Assembly: GCA_949152475.1 (NCBI GenBank)
Contig: OX424564.1
Location: 26,782,165 to 26,846,164 of the forward strand
DNA from: Terebella lapidaria
Lineage: Eukaryota; Annelida; Polychaeta; Terebellida; Terebellidae
Direction: 5' to 3'
Length of the DNA stretch: 64,000 nucleotides
The notes beneath the pieces are model-generated. The model searched no databases. It had not been told where the DNA came from and saw only the letters and a list, made by a program, of their open reading frames with translations. The position numbers and the translations under genes were made by a program. Each line of letters starts with the position of its first letter. Within the stretch, counting starts at the first letter, position 1. Of the stretch, positions 50,501 to 62,089 are shown piece after piece.

Positions 50501-53258
50501 AATGATCCACGAATTCTTTGCAATCACACATAAATCAGTATATGTTTGCCGTATTCATCGTGTATCATGTGCAAATCGACCTGGCAGGTGAGTTAGACAA
50601 CCTGAAAACTGGATTCGAAGGATCGAGCAAAGAAGCTGGAAAAATCATGAATGGGTTCTACAGCGCAATGTTCGCTTACGACGGCTGGTAAAATATACGA
50701 TATATGCTGCCAATTTCAATGATATCAAGTTGAATTGTTATCTCCGTTGAGAATTATATACCTTGCATACCATTAGTAACCCCCCCCCCCCCCCCTCTTC
50801 CCCGTTTCCCGAACAATTCCAAGGGGCAGTCTGGTAACCGTTACGGAAGAGATAATTAACCCTAGAAGGTGAGCATCCTTGAACTGTGAAGTTATTTGAA
50901 AATTGGATGCGATACCAAGGCTATACCAATGATATTATATATAATATGTGTGAGCGATATTGCAGGAACATACCCCTGACGTACACCATAGCTCTCCCGC
51001 TGATCACGGTTCTTTACGTCATGGTCAATGTCTCTTACTTCACCGTAATGTCTGTCGAGGAAATGCTCGCAAGTCCGGCCGTGGCGGTGGTATGTGTTCA
51101 TTAAAAGTAGGATTTACTGGGTACTACTTAGTGCTCTTCCTTCAATGCGCTGGCTACTATTTTCTTGGTCATGTATGCCTTATGTTGAACAATAAATGCA
51201 AACAGAAGTGCCTCCTGTTGGTGTTGTATTCTCCTCGAATGGGTTGCTGACTGCTTTAGTTACACAGTCTTGAAACGTTGACACCTGCCTTTATCAAAAT
51301 GACGACAGTTTCCCTGATAATTATGCTATTTCGGAATCGTTCAGAGGGGTGCTCCTGTTTTGGCTAATGCATTATGTGACTAATATACCTATTACTGTCC
51401 ACCATGGTCTTGTTGCTGTTCAAAGACCTGGGCAGAAGCAGTGATGCCCAAGGCCTTTTGGTTGATGCCGCTCTGTGTAGCGATGTCCACGTTCGGCTCC
51501 ATCAACACGAATGTTTTAACATCTGGAAGGTGAGGGATACGTACCTCGACGTAAATCTCACGACCCTTTTTCCTTGATGCTACACCATACACAGATTGGA
51601 ATTAGGGTGTGTCAAGGGCATTCCGAACTCACTAAACCTGCAGTTGAATTGGGACGATTTTCATAACATGCACATAGTTGACTTCGCTTATGCCTTCTAG
51701 AATTTTTTTCGTGATGGGACGGGAAAGGGAAATGCCCCAAGTGTTGTCATACATCCACGTGCAGAGGAAAACTCCTGTACCAGCAGCGATATTCACAGTA
51801 GGTACCAATCCCATCAAACTTATCTTCTGAAACACTTGATCTCGTATTTATGAAGATTTATTTTGTTGTCTATATTCGAGCTCTACTGATTCAGTCAAAA
51901 TGCAAAGGCGATAATGATTATTTTTTCTCGGATGGTAGCCTGGGTACTCATTAATTGGTCTATTCATATGTCGCTTATTATTTAATGTTTTCATGTCAAA
52001 TACATTTTGTTTCGTTTCAAATATCCAGAGTGTTCTCAGTATAATCTACATCTTGGCTGGGTCTGTGGTTTCCCTCATTGACTTCCTGAGTTTCACCACT
52101 TGGCTTTTCATGGCCTGTATCCAGCTTAGTGTTGTCGTTCTCAGGTTCAAGATGAGGGACACCCCCAGGGCGTACAAGGTAGCTAATGCCTCATATCCTA
52201 CATGAAATATAGATAAAATATAGCAGTGTATAGACGTTGTTGTATAAGTTGGCTACATGTAGTCGTATATTAAGCTGGTTGTTTGTCAATGTCACCGGTA
52301 CAGACGTCGGCCCTTTGTTCAGACCAAAAATAGAGCCTACGTTCTTTCCACAAGGGTTGTTGTATCCAGTATCCCATTTACGATAACCACATCAATTCTT
52401 TCAGTACATAGACCTGTCTCGCAGGACTCAACATGACTCGAGGTCAATCGACGTTAGATTCAAGGCCATCAAACCATTTTGCGGTACACATTATCATGAG
52501 TTTGATCAGCCAAGGTCGTAAGGTCACATTCAAGGTCATCAAAAGATATACCTCACTAGTTTGAGTTCCTGGATGATATAATACAATCATGAAGGGGATT
52601 CTCCAAAAGCTCCATATATTCACTTGAGTTTGCATATTAATAATAAACATAACATGCTTTATCTTCGAACAATTTGCCAACACTCATGACATATAATTAA
52701 ACGAAAACAGTCAGTTCATCAAAAAATTTGGCTCATCAATATCAACATGATGGAATGAGTCAAAAATTTGACTTAGGGTTTTTACCTAAAATATCTTTTA
52801 GCACATTCATGGGAAAATGTCCCACCGCCAATAGGTGGACGAAAAAAATTAACGACAATACCTTATGGGCACACTGGATCCTTCTAGGCTTCTACTTTCA
52901 GGCTCCAATCGCTCTGCCGATTATCGTGTTTATATTTTCCACCGCGCTGGTCATAGTCCCTGTTGTGGACGCTCCACAGATGGAGTTTCTCTACGCCACT
53001 CTACTGATGCTTGCTGGTCTTATCTTTTATATTCCCATTGTGGTTTTCGACAAACGGGCCAGGTGCATGCGTACGTAATATACGTAATGTCACAACAGAT
53101 AATTATGGAAAAAAAACTAACAAATTGAGCATATTATTGTGGCTCATCCATATCTTGTTTCAGGTTACGTCACAGCGTTCATCCAGATGCTAGTGGAAGT
53201 GAGTCCAACCATTGGTATTGCTGAGGATAAAAGAAAAGACCAAGGAAAGGCTAACTGA
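47598..53258 (+). CDS. SLC7-C: b(0,+)/xCT-like amino-acid transporter
   Basis: Predicted 514-residue third paralog, same expected role. Exons: 47598-47781, 49366-49467, 49788-50036, 50279-50404, 50588-50687, 50824-50868, 50966-51089, 51426-51529, 51701-51797, 52029-52178, 52902-53070, 53164-53258. Inner exons have the same lengths as in A and B. Exon 1 is 33 nt shorter and exon 12 is 9 nt longer. All borders are GT-AG with an open frame. Seen: [11 protein letters not shown], Cys162 in [16 protein letters not shown] (248-254), [18 protein letters not shown]-terminal [11 protein letters not shown] then a charged tail ending KDQGKAN. The N-terminal ~33 residues differ strongly from A and B, as does the upstream DNA, so C is probably the earliest branch. 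Intron 1 (47782-49365) holds unusual repeats. No AATAAA was found close downstream. Confidence 0.93.
48008..48022. repeat. G15 tract in SLC7-C intron 1
   Basis: Fifteen consecutive G residues follow thirteen T residues (47995-48007). A C15 tract of equal length lies in the same intron at 49349-49363. The length may vary in the population or be miscounted in assembly. Confidence 0.8.
48429..49058. repeat. Six-copy inverted motif in SLC7-C intron 1
   Basis: The motif 'cttacgaccttctggc' occurs four times forward (48429-48446, 48609-48626, 48801-48819, 49039-49058) and twice reversed (48661-48680, 48857-48876), with small changes. The reversed and following forward copies bracket units of 159 bp (48661-48819) and 202 bp (48857-49058), each with 'taaaatta' just before its right end. 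This is what two adjacent copies of a small TIR element would look like. No coding is seen. Confidence 0.7.
49349..49363 (+). promoter_or_regulatory. C15 polypyrimidine tract at SLC7-C exon 2 acceptor
   Basis: Fifteen C residues run directly into the acceptor AG of exon 2 (exon starts at 49366), so the tract is the polypyrimidine tract of that splice site. It is pure C rather than the usual U-rich mix, and it is complementary to the G15 tract 1.3 kb upstream in the same intron. Confidence 0.6.
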
Positions 53259-53269
53259 AACTGTTCTCC

Positions 53270-53740
53270 AGGAATATTACTTCGTGCAGCAACAAAGCAT
53301 TACCTGTACTATGGTGAAAGCAGTTTGCAGCCCATACCTTGAGAGAACACTATATTTGAGAACCTTCTTAACAATACCATCACCCAGCAGTGAGGGGAAA
53401 GTGAAACAATTTATTTCAGACAGTTGATCCAATCCAATTTTGATAGAAGGCCGTCAATCACACATATATATAGCTGAAACATTGATACTTTGGTTGCTGC
53501 TTTTTCAACTATTTGTTATTTACATGTATACTCTAATGAATTGCCTCTAAGCTACTCTACTCATGCTCGCTAAGTTCATCTTCTACAGTCATTTCACTAA
53601 ACTAAAGGGGAAAGGTTAAAGACAAGGAACGATACACAAGAAAACAATTATGTTGCTTTCTGTTTAGTTTGTTGTGGGAAGCCTCATATTTAACCGTGTC
53701 TGAATGAGCCCCGTGCATCCTCAAATGATTACATACAATG
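53270..53740. other. SLC7-C downstream flank
   Basis: No gene or repeat is recognised here. Any SLC7-C 3'UTR would lie in this stretch, but no AATAAA was found in it. Confidence 0.35.
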
Positions 53741-55629
53741 TATCTGATGATGACTAGAATCAGAAGCAAACAGAAAGTTCACACTCACCTTAGCGAAACG
53801 TCAATCAACGTGATACCAAAACAATTCATCTTTCCGGTACATGCTTTTAAAACATCAATAGTAGATTTTCACGAATGTGTGGCAAATTGCAAATGTAGTC
53901 GTCACAACCGTGGCCAGAGTGCACTCACTGATCTATTTTTATCCTTTGAAATAATGTGAAAATGGTTCTACAGATCTTACAACAAAGAACCAGAGTAGGT
54001 CCCACGACGTGTTTTTGTTCAACTGATTTTACTAATTGGTTGGAACAGCGTTTGAGTTTGGAAAAAAGGTGAACACAGTACACAAAAAGCAAATTAGATA
54101 ATATGTACATGTTGTTCTTTGCAGAGTTATGAACACTTCATCCTTGCTTGTTTTGCCCTATTACACAGATTACTTGCGTTATAAATGAATTATAGTATAT
54201 ATGTCGCATGCGAGTCTAAAACGAGCTTCCCGAGAAAAAATCTGAGAAACTTGAATCTACTTGAATCTCGAAAACCTATTATTTGTCTTGTGACAAATTC
54301 TCATGCCTCACTTGGAGCATGTTGTTCATGAACGCTCTCAATCGAATAGCCAGTATACAAATAGCAAAAGGATATCATCATGGAATGTAAAACTATGATT
54401 TCTCGTAGTTTGGGTGTACTAAACAGAGTCGATCACAATGGCTCCGTATTTGTAGCAAACTGGAACAACAAATGTAAATGGACGTATTCTTTTTTATTAA
54501 TGCATGTTGAGTTGTTGGCATGTTTCTGCGAAACACATGAAAGATATTCACAGCCATCTGCATAATAAACAACCTTCGTCACTGGATAATCTTTCGGGTT
54601 ATCGCCCATTGACACGACAAAACGCCTGATAAATAGGGAAAAGTGATTACATGGTCCAGACTGGACTATCATGATGTCTGTATTAGTGGGATGAACACAA
54701 TTTCATGGCGCGTTTTGTAGTCCTGTGTTTTGCATAGCTACCAATTGTATATCGTAAGGTGATGCAGATTACAAAAGACAATAATGAGTTCCATCAATTC
54801 CTAGGAGATGCAGCGAAGCTGTTAGGACCCAATGAAAATGCCATTGGCCCACCTACAAACCATGACATAATCACCATTCGCCACTGATTGTCACTACTAG
54901 TAATGATGATTGTACTGATAAAAAGACGTCATTGTTATTCATGAGCTGCAGTGGAAGCCATGATTGACTGATAGTCATCATGTAATATGGCATGCACCAG
55001 TTCCAAATGCATACTCACCGTTGACAATTACAAGAAAGCATGCTCAAATGGATACCACTGTTGAGCCAAAGTCAGAGACATTTTGGAATGGTGCTGATCG
55101 CCCTATGTTCCAAGTTATTCTGAAATCCGAGTTGTGTCTTTTTAGTTTCGAGCGAGGGCTTCCGAGGGCAAGATTTGAGGCAAGATCTAGGGGCGGATTC
55201 TGGAATTTAAAGGAGGGGTTGAGGCAAAGAGCTTGAAACGAACCGATTGAGAAGCTCGCTCAACTTCCCCCAACTGCTAGTTATATGATATGAGTTTATT
55301 GAGCCTCCTGGGTGTAAATCTCACATAAACTCACTCTCATTACCCTGTTCTTGAATATATCGCAACAACACTTTTTTCAGAGGGAGGGGCTGGAGCTGCC
55401 CAAGATATATTGAAAGCGTGATATCACACGGCCATCAACTCAGAAGTTGGTGCAGTGAATGTATATTTAATAATCCAATTGTACATTTACCTGAATTGGG
55501 GAATGTTAATGATTATAATATAATGCCCACCCATCATCAAATTATCGTGTAAGTCCATGTACAAAATCATTTTATAGATAGCACGAGATCATGTCACCAT
55601 TCCAAAGTGAACATACTATTCCATTACGT

Positions 55630-55734
55630 ATGGGATAATGACCAAGGTTGAGTGATTCGCCCAGATAAAACCCTGAGCGCGGAGCGCGAAGGTTTTATCG
55701 GGCGAATCACGAAACCGTGGTCATTATCCGACAT
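55630..55734. repeat. 105-bp foldback element
   Basis: The left arm (55630 to about 55680) and right arm (about 55685-55734) pair over nearly their full length. Landmarks are ggataatgacca versus tggtcattatcc, gtgattcgccc versus gggcgaatcac, and ataaaacc versus ggttttat, around a gagcgcggagcgc centre. It lies where copy 1 of the duplicated block departs from copy 2, so it or a larger element containing it was probably inserted there. Confidence 0.75.
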
Positions 55735-56940
55735 AGTGCATGATTCCCCCTCCCACACAACCCCAGCCCCATGCACCACCCCCACCCTTCCACACCCCTC
55801 TCATTTATACTCAGTCGTTGAGTTCACAAACAACTCCTTGATATACATATATTGTGGACTCGCATTGTGCCTTTGAGTTGTTTTCTCCCTCAGTAAGTCA
55901 AATGCTGCCAGAGAAGCGCTTACTATGCCACGGAAAGCTCCGTGACATTCAGGTTCGTGCAAGATATAAATGCGTGTTCTGGATATAAACGCTTATTCAC
56001 TGGATATAGTTGCAAACACTTATTGATGTGAATGGCGCAAAATTTCATGTGGCAGGATATGGTGTATGAAAAAGGAAATCAGTGAAGTGGTGAGTTATTT
56101 ACCAATTCATTTCGGCCCAAACAGCGTATGCTGCGCTTGCTTATATTTTCAATTATGTTAAAGAAAGTTTGCAAACGGATTAAATGCAGATAGTGGTCGA
56201 ATTGTATTTGAGCGCAGCATATCCTACTTGGGTCCTGATTTCAGCTTGGAAGAAAATTAGCATTCTGAATATATTAACTAACTGGCTCGCCGCTGTATAT
56301 GTATGCAATACAATATATGTAAAACGGATATATTACTATCATGCATTCCTTAAATCCTGCTAAAAATGAAAAAGATTTGCATACGCGTATTTACAGAATT
56401 GCTGGTATAATCATTACGACGACTCCTAAATACATGTATGTACCCATGGCTCGCTTACAACTGGTAAGCGTGTTCATTTCTGTGCTAATCGTGCATTATA
56501 TATTTCGATCTGAATGTAATGTTCATATTGTTCTCAGAATACATATAATTATGTGCTAAATATATGTTTATATTATGTCCTACATTTAAAAACAAAAACA
56601 TACACATTCCATTGATATTTGCAGGGAAACTACAATATACGTCTATATCATTTCTGGAGGCTTCCTTAGGATTCTGTGGATATACGTATATGTGGCATAT
56701 CGCAGGATTAATATCAAAACATACAAAACACCCAGGACTGTGGACTGGATTTCACAGAGGATTTTGCATAGGAAAAAACATATCCACAAAGCGGTGCCCA
56801 CGGACAAGCCTTACCAATGAATTGTCGTCAAATGTTGTAATCAATGTTTGAATGTGCGCTTTCATATGTGAATCCATAAAGCCTATGTATCGTGGCCTAC
56901 CTGTGTGTTAAATGTTCTTTCTTTTTCCAGCGATCTAGCG

Positions 56941-57000
56941 GGAGGTTATTATCTAGATAATAACCTCCGGGCAGGTTAACATCTAGATAATAACCTCCCG
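56941..57000. repeat. Perfect 28-bp palindrome plus partial second copy
   Basis: 56941-56968 is its own reverse complement, centred on tctaga, with arms ggaggttattatc and gataataacctcc. After a 3-nt gap a second, slightly changed copy follows (to 57000), ending ataataacctcccg. It resembles the terminal or core part of a foldback transposon. Confidence 0.8.
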
Positions 57001-57489
57001 TTCAGGCTCGCTGCACACGACTCGGGTTTTTAGGCTCGGATAACGACTCATACAAACAATGGGCCGCACCCCAAATCATGCACTATTAGTGTTATAATTC
57101 TCAGTCGATGGAATAACTATTTTATAACACGTCTGAGAGGATTATATTAGTCAGGAACCACACTATTCAAAGAAATACAATATATGTCATTGTCGTTTAT
57201 GCAAACCTGGAACGTACTCAAAGCCCAAATCTACAAATCCCAAAGTGGTGGACAAATCCTGGAACCAGATTCACCAAAGAGTTCGTGTTGTGCCAACGAT
57301 GTACTTGCCTGGTGCCTGGTTAATTCAACATGTATACATTCTACTCCAGTTGCAGAAAATGACATAAATAGAAGGATGCGGAATTTATCAACATGTGACT
57401 TGAAATTCTGTTCTTACTACCCAATCTTACCTCAAAATATTGGAAGAAATTGGCATAATAGGAATAATTTAGATACATTATAAATTTCC

Positions 57490-58600
57490 ACAGCGTCGAG
57501 GCACAACCACCAGGACATGAAGAATGATCATAAGAATGATCATACCGAAAGTGAAGTCGGGTGGCTACATGATATTTTTCTCCACACTAATTGGTGTCTA
57601 TTCCGCAAAGTGCATTACCCAGCTAAGTGTAGCATCAGTAACTGGATGGAACACTAGAGTAACTATTATAGATTGTTTTGGATGCCATTCCCAAGGGAAG
57701 TCACACTTCCCACATTCCCTGCCACCAGCACCTCGTAACACAGACAGTAGACAGTGGTTTGTCAGGTGTTTATCTAACCGTTGTATGTCATTCAGGTGAA
57801 GTGATCACATCGTGTTGGGTCTTAGAAATGCAATCTTACACTTTTTATAATAGCGTGTAAACCAATCTGTAACAAAGGGAATAGGAAATTGTGCAGCAGT
57901 AGAAAACTGGCAGCGAACCCAATGAATAAAATCCCACAAGCTACACGTCTTCACGGCATGATATGAAACGTAATTGATTGTTGATCTCAGCAAATATATT
58001 CATGAGTATAAGCCCTCCACGAACCCACCAGGATGCTTATGTTATTCATTTAGTTACCTCAACTATTCCTTCACGAACGACAAGAAAACACACGATACAG
58101 GCTCACAAGGTCCACTAAACCATGGAACTACAATATAACAGATAAGTTGTGGTATGCTGATCAACGTAAAACGACGACGCTCTCTCGAGATCTGCCCTCT
58201 TTTCACCATCTGTTTTGTTCAATGCACCCTTTGAACCATTTTATTACACATAGTTTGAGTTGTATGCAGATATTTTTGGTCGCCCTTGACACGGATGATC
58301 TCTCTTGGCTGTGATGAAGAAGGTTAGTGGCCATTAGCATTTATGCAACATGACACTGATAACGTAATTACAGCCAGTAACGAGGGGGTATTATGGCTTG
58401 ATATTTTATGACCTCGGTTTAATCCATAGAGTTATAGACAGGAATACTGGGAAAAAGGGGGGAGGGCTGAGATATATTGGTGAAAGAAGGGTAGAAAAGC
58501 AGACGACCTAGTGAAGTGAGGAGCTTTAACGGCGGGAATGGGGTACGGGCTGCTGGGGGGCCCCAGAATCTAAAGCCTTTTTCGTGAATGCAGGAGCATT
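57490..58600. other. Gene-free stretch
   Basis: No gene is supported. Short open frames around 57524-57860 have no domain and lack splice support. Confidence 0.4.
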
Positions 58601-58621
58601 TGGTGACGCTCCTGGTTTTAA

Positions 58622-59171
58622 AGGAGGACTTCCTATCAAATTCAAACGCAATTTGGTAACATAAGAGTTTCACGCAAATGGAGTATTCATTCAGATGACT
58701 TCAAAATCGAAGAGATCATATTTTTAAAACTACAATCGAATGTAAAATCGAAAAGAAACTAAACTAGCGGCCACGCCCTCCAACTGGGGAGAATGAATGA
58801 GTAGCAAACGATGACGTCATTGTTTTGATGATGCCTCGGGCAACGGAGCACTTCAAGCAACTTTGGTTCCAGTCAAATGAGCCGCCTGTCGAGACATCTA
58901 TCAAAACAATGACGTCACAGAAACTTACGTCATGTATGACGTTTCTGTCAGCCATGCACTGCCGAGTGATAAAAACTTGCAGATTTTCGGTGTTTTTGAT
59001 GTTATATCTTCCGTACGATTTGTTTGTACTGAACAAATATATACATATTTAATATGTGAACGAAGCTTAGAATCTTCTCCATTCAAATGCATTGAGATTT
59101 ATTTGCTATACGGGAACTTTAACCATAAAATCATTGATCGAAGCCAATACACATTGATAGGAAGTCCTCCT
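58622..59171. mobile_element. TTAA-flanked MITE, 550 bp, Kolobok-like
   Basis: The ends aggaggacttcctatcaa and ttgataggaagtcctcct are perfect 18-bp inverted repeats, each flanked by TTAA (58618-58621 and 59172-59175). TTAA target duplications occur in Kolobok and piggyBac elements. A second inverted pair inside, 'tgacgtcattgttttgat' at 58812 and its complement ending at 58917, supports a folded non-autonomous element. No transposase is present. The Kolobok label is inference. Confidence 0.8.
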
Positions 59172-59338
59172 TTAATATTGAACTTCTCAAACACTGCATT
59201 TGATGCAATTTATTTCAATTCAAGACGATGTTTCACATCTAGTCTGTCAAGTTGAATATTCAATAAAATTATTTCAAGGTAAAAAAATTGACAGGATTTT
59301 AGAAGGGCTCGAGCCTGTTGATTACTTTCTGTTAGACT

Positions 59339-59375
59339 GCTCTCTCTCTCTCTCTCTCTCTCTATCTCACTCGCT
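59339..59375. repeat. (CT)n microsatellite
   Basis: A run of about 12 CT dinucleotides with one interruption. No wider structure. Confidence 0.8.
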
Positions 59376-59712
59376 TTTGCTCTTAGTTATGAACCGTTCA
59401 GTGGTATAGATAGCACAACATGTAACAGGCGGTTTGTTCCCATTATTCGTCCTCTCTAATCACAAATTCTGGACGAGCCCTCTGTCCATACTTTATCCAT
59501 GAACCCTGAATAATTAAATAATAATAATAATGGTAAACATACAATACTCATCACAAATGAAAAACATTTTAAGGTCAGAGCGTTGGCGAAACATTTTAAA
59601 CTTTCTTACTAAACAATAATAATAATATGCTGTATGTATCCGTTTTACTTTGACGTCGCTTTTTATGTCGCTGTTATTTTTCATAATTCACTGCCTCTAG
59701 ATATGCAGTGTA

Positions 59713-59859
59713 ATTGACCTATCCCAAATCCAATATGTCCGAGTCTTTTTATGTCATTTTCTACTTATTTCGTGAAAGTTACAACTGGCCAATGAGAAGA
59801 TTTCTGACGTATTTTGTGAAACTCGGACAACTTTTTGGAGGCTTTTGGGATAGGTCAAT
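59713..59859. mobile_element. TA-flanked 147-bp MITE
   Basis: attgacctatcccaaa and tttgggataggtcaat are perfect 16-bp inverted repeats flanked by TA on both sides (59711-59712 and 59860-59861). An inner pair, gtccgagt and actcggac, extends the foldback. Size and TA duplication fit a Tc1/mariner-type MITE. Confidence 0.75.
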
Positions 59860-59908
59860 TATGTCAGAATAAACAATTACCTTGACTCATCAATTTTGTG
59901 TGTCCTGC

Positions 59909-60163
59909 TCACGTGCGCCCCTTCTGTGGCAGCGTGGAAAAGTGGAATCTGTTTAGCATACTCTGTCGTTTTCTTGTTCCGAGAAAAGGTACGCAAATTC
60001 TCCTGTGATATTCTTTCGTGGCTCTTGCTTTTAGCGTATGCCGATAACTCTTTTCAGATTTCTCTCTGACGATTTGCTGCAGAAAAAAACTTGCTTTGAT
60101 CGAGCGCTGAAATAACTTGCGTAAGCCTTTCTGCAAGGATCCTTTCTTGATATAAGCACACAT
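59909..60163 (-). CDS. Hypothetical basic 84-residue ORF
   Basis: An ATG-initiated frame encodes a Lys/Arg-rich product beginning MCAYIKKGSLQKGLRKLF and ending STLPQKGRT. The same frame stays open for about 40 codons upstream of the ATG, so it could equally be part of an exon. Sequence around it is GC-richer than the neighbourhood. No domain is recognised, no ribosomal or transcript evidence is available, and no splice partners were assigned. It may be a chance frame in a repeat. Confidence 0.2.
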   Translation of the reverse strand: MCAYIKKGSLQKGLRKLFQRSIKASFFLQQIVREKSEKSYRHTLKARATKEYHRRICVPFLGTRKRQSMLNRFHFSTLPQKGRT

Positions 60164-60882
60164 CACAGGTATGTGAGATTTTCCTTCAGCCCTGGCGATT
60201 TCATGAGATGCGTCACAAAACAGCTGCTTTCTTGAGCGTTGGTTCGAAGCAAAGCCTCTTCGGTGTTCATGGTTTCATGGGCGTTGCTAGCGTCTTGAAG
60301 TGGACATTTGTAGGTATTCTGGGGGCGTCTGTACATTTATAGGGGCGACGTTCAATTTTCACAGAGACAAGCAAGACAAACACGTCGTGTTTTGTCATCT
60401 TCATTTGTCTGTAGAGCTTCGCGTTTGCTTACGGCAGTTCTCTGCACTTTAGCCTCCAGATTCTAACGCTAACTCCAAGTGAAATAGCTGTGGAAGTTCA
60501 ATAAGAATGGTACACGTCGCCAAATTTGACAATATTTGACACTTTCGAAAATATCAAAATAAAACATTTTATTTGTGGAATATTTGTGGAACATTGCGCC
60601 ACAATGTGCCCATACATTACGTGGGTGTGCCTTGTTTCATTTCGCTTGCCTTGATGATTTTCATACACTAACACATATCATTCACGGGTAGAACTAGGAG
60701 GCGGATGTGATGCTTCAGAATCATGTAGGCCTATGTGTATATCTATGCCGCTTGGGATTAATTCATTAGATTATTGTGTTATTCTCAATGTTATTAGTAG
60801 AAGACTAATATTATTATTAGTCTTATTTGTTCGACTACAGAAGATTTATCATTAATATTTTTATTTGGGGAAAGTAGTGGCA

Positions 60883-61030
60883 TCAACCTCCTCGAACCCA
60901 CTACATAATGATTCCACACTTCTTAACGTATGACCAAGGATCAACTTGATATGACGTATTACCAGTTATTTCATCTTCAGCCATTTCTTCCATCTTGAAT
61001 ATGGCGCCTACGCGCACTTCCATCAACTCC
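60883..61030 (-). promoter_or_regulatory. Possible TATA-less promoter or first exon
   Basis: On the minus strand the sequence reads ggaagtgcgcg, then a caagatgga element, with ETS-like and YY1-like sites of the kind found at TATA-less starts. Two nested ATGs follow: MELMEVRVGAIFK and MEEMAEDEIT. The latter runs into G|GTAATA, a possible donor. Read through, the frame ends at a stop after 43 codons. No downstream exon was found, so this is only a candidate. Confidence 0.2.
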
Positions 61031-61049
61031 ATTTTGCGAGGTTGATCCC

Positions 61050-62050
61050 TCGTCAGTAAGCGCAGAGGTAATACCACGGTACGTGTTTACATGTAGACTC
61101 AAGCTGTAAGAAAATATGACTAGGTTTGGATTTTTTCTATATCATTGTATTTTTACTAAAATATGGCTGGATCATATATTTATGTTGCATATTCTATAAT
61201 TCATAATATCTAATAGGTAGACCGCATTAATTTTGTCTATAGGGGTACACACTGCCACCTACTTTGTCTACCAGTATTGCGAAAATTGTGCATATAAGGT
61301 TTTTGTCAGACCCCGTTGGATATATGGTCAACATATTCATTTTCTTGAACAAAACCTTCACCAGAACATCGCACTTCCATGCTCGCAATTGATGTTGTAG
61401 ATCGTAGTGATGTTGAATTTCTATAAAAAGTTCCTTCACCTGCGCAGAGTGCGTGCTTTCACCAGACACAGCCATGCTCATGGATGAAAAAATCACCAAA
61501 ATGTATGTATTCCTACAAGCCACCACATGTCGAGTCACAGCCTACACCTAGTTTCCATGTGGTCTTGAAAATTGCTGGTAACTGTTGAAATATTTTTATA
61601 TATTAATGCTTGCTTACACAGAGTAAAGTAAACATTTTAAATATCCCGTCGTACACGTAATATTGAATACCCGATTAGTAAATCTCCCTTAAATTAAAAA
61701 TGAAGGACAAACCTCCCCTGCATCAACCAATGATCGGTCCACTTGAATCCCACGATCCATACAGAGTCAAAATGGCTGCGCGATGTTCAAATTTACTGAA
61801 TCTACAGAAAGGGTGCTGCAGTACAGTTATGTTCTGAAGAAAAAAAAACATCTGGAGTACAAATCATACTGTAACATAAAGTAAGAAACTTCGAACCCGC
61901 CGAATACATGTCCCAGAGGGGCACATGTCAAAACAAAAACGTATGATAACAGGTTAGAACAAATCGAGCATAGTGGTGTAACCAACATTGCTCATAACAT
62001 GTGACATATGTTATGGTTTGACAACTTATGGTCGAGTTCATGTATACTTT
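61050..62050. other. Gene-free stretch
   Basis: A 103-codon minus-strand frame (61538-61227) has no recognised domain or splice support. No repeat structure was identified. Confidence 0.4.
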
Positions 62051-62089
62051 TCTCTCGATAAACAGTCCGAAAAATGGCGAAATTTAAAA

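Larger units (their letters stand above)
53770..57480. repeat. Duplicated block, copy 1 (interrupted)
   Basis: Segments here match 62090-63840 in order: 'cgaaacgtcaatcaacgt', 'catgcttttaaaacatcaat', 'actgattttactaattggtt', 'ggacccaatgaaaatgccat', 'gttattcatgagctgcagtg', 'cacgagatcatgtcacc', 'ggaaccacactattcaaag' and 'aaatttccaca'. Copy 1 has about 1.5 kb extra between 55627 and 57120, which includes a foldback element and a palindrome. Open frames of 60-99 codons within the block are not conserved between copies. Confidence 0.7.

Noticed and set aside
56341-56851. Two consecutive frames of 72 and 95 codons
   Set aside because: No domain and no conserved partner. The stretch is part of the copy-1-specific insertion in the duplicated block.
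61880-61900. cgggttcgaag on the minus strand, resembling a tRNA B box
   Set aside because: Flanking sequence does not form acceptor or anticodon stems.
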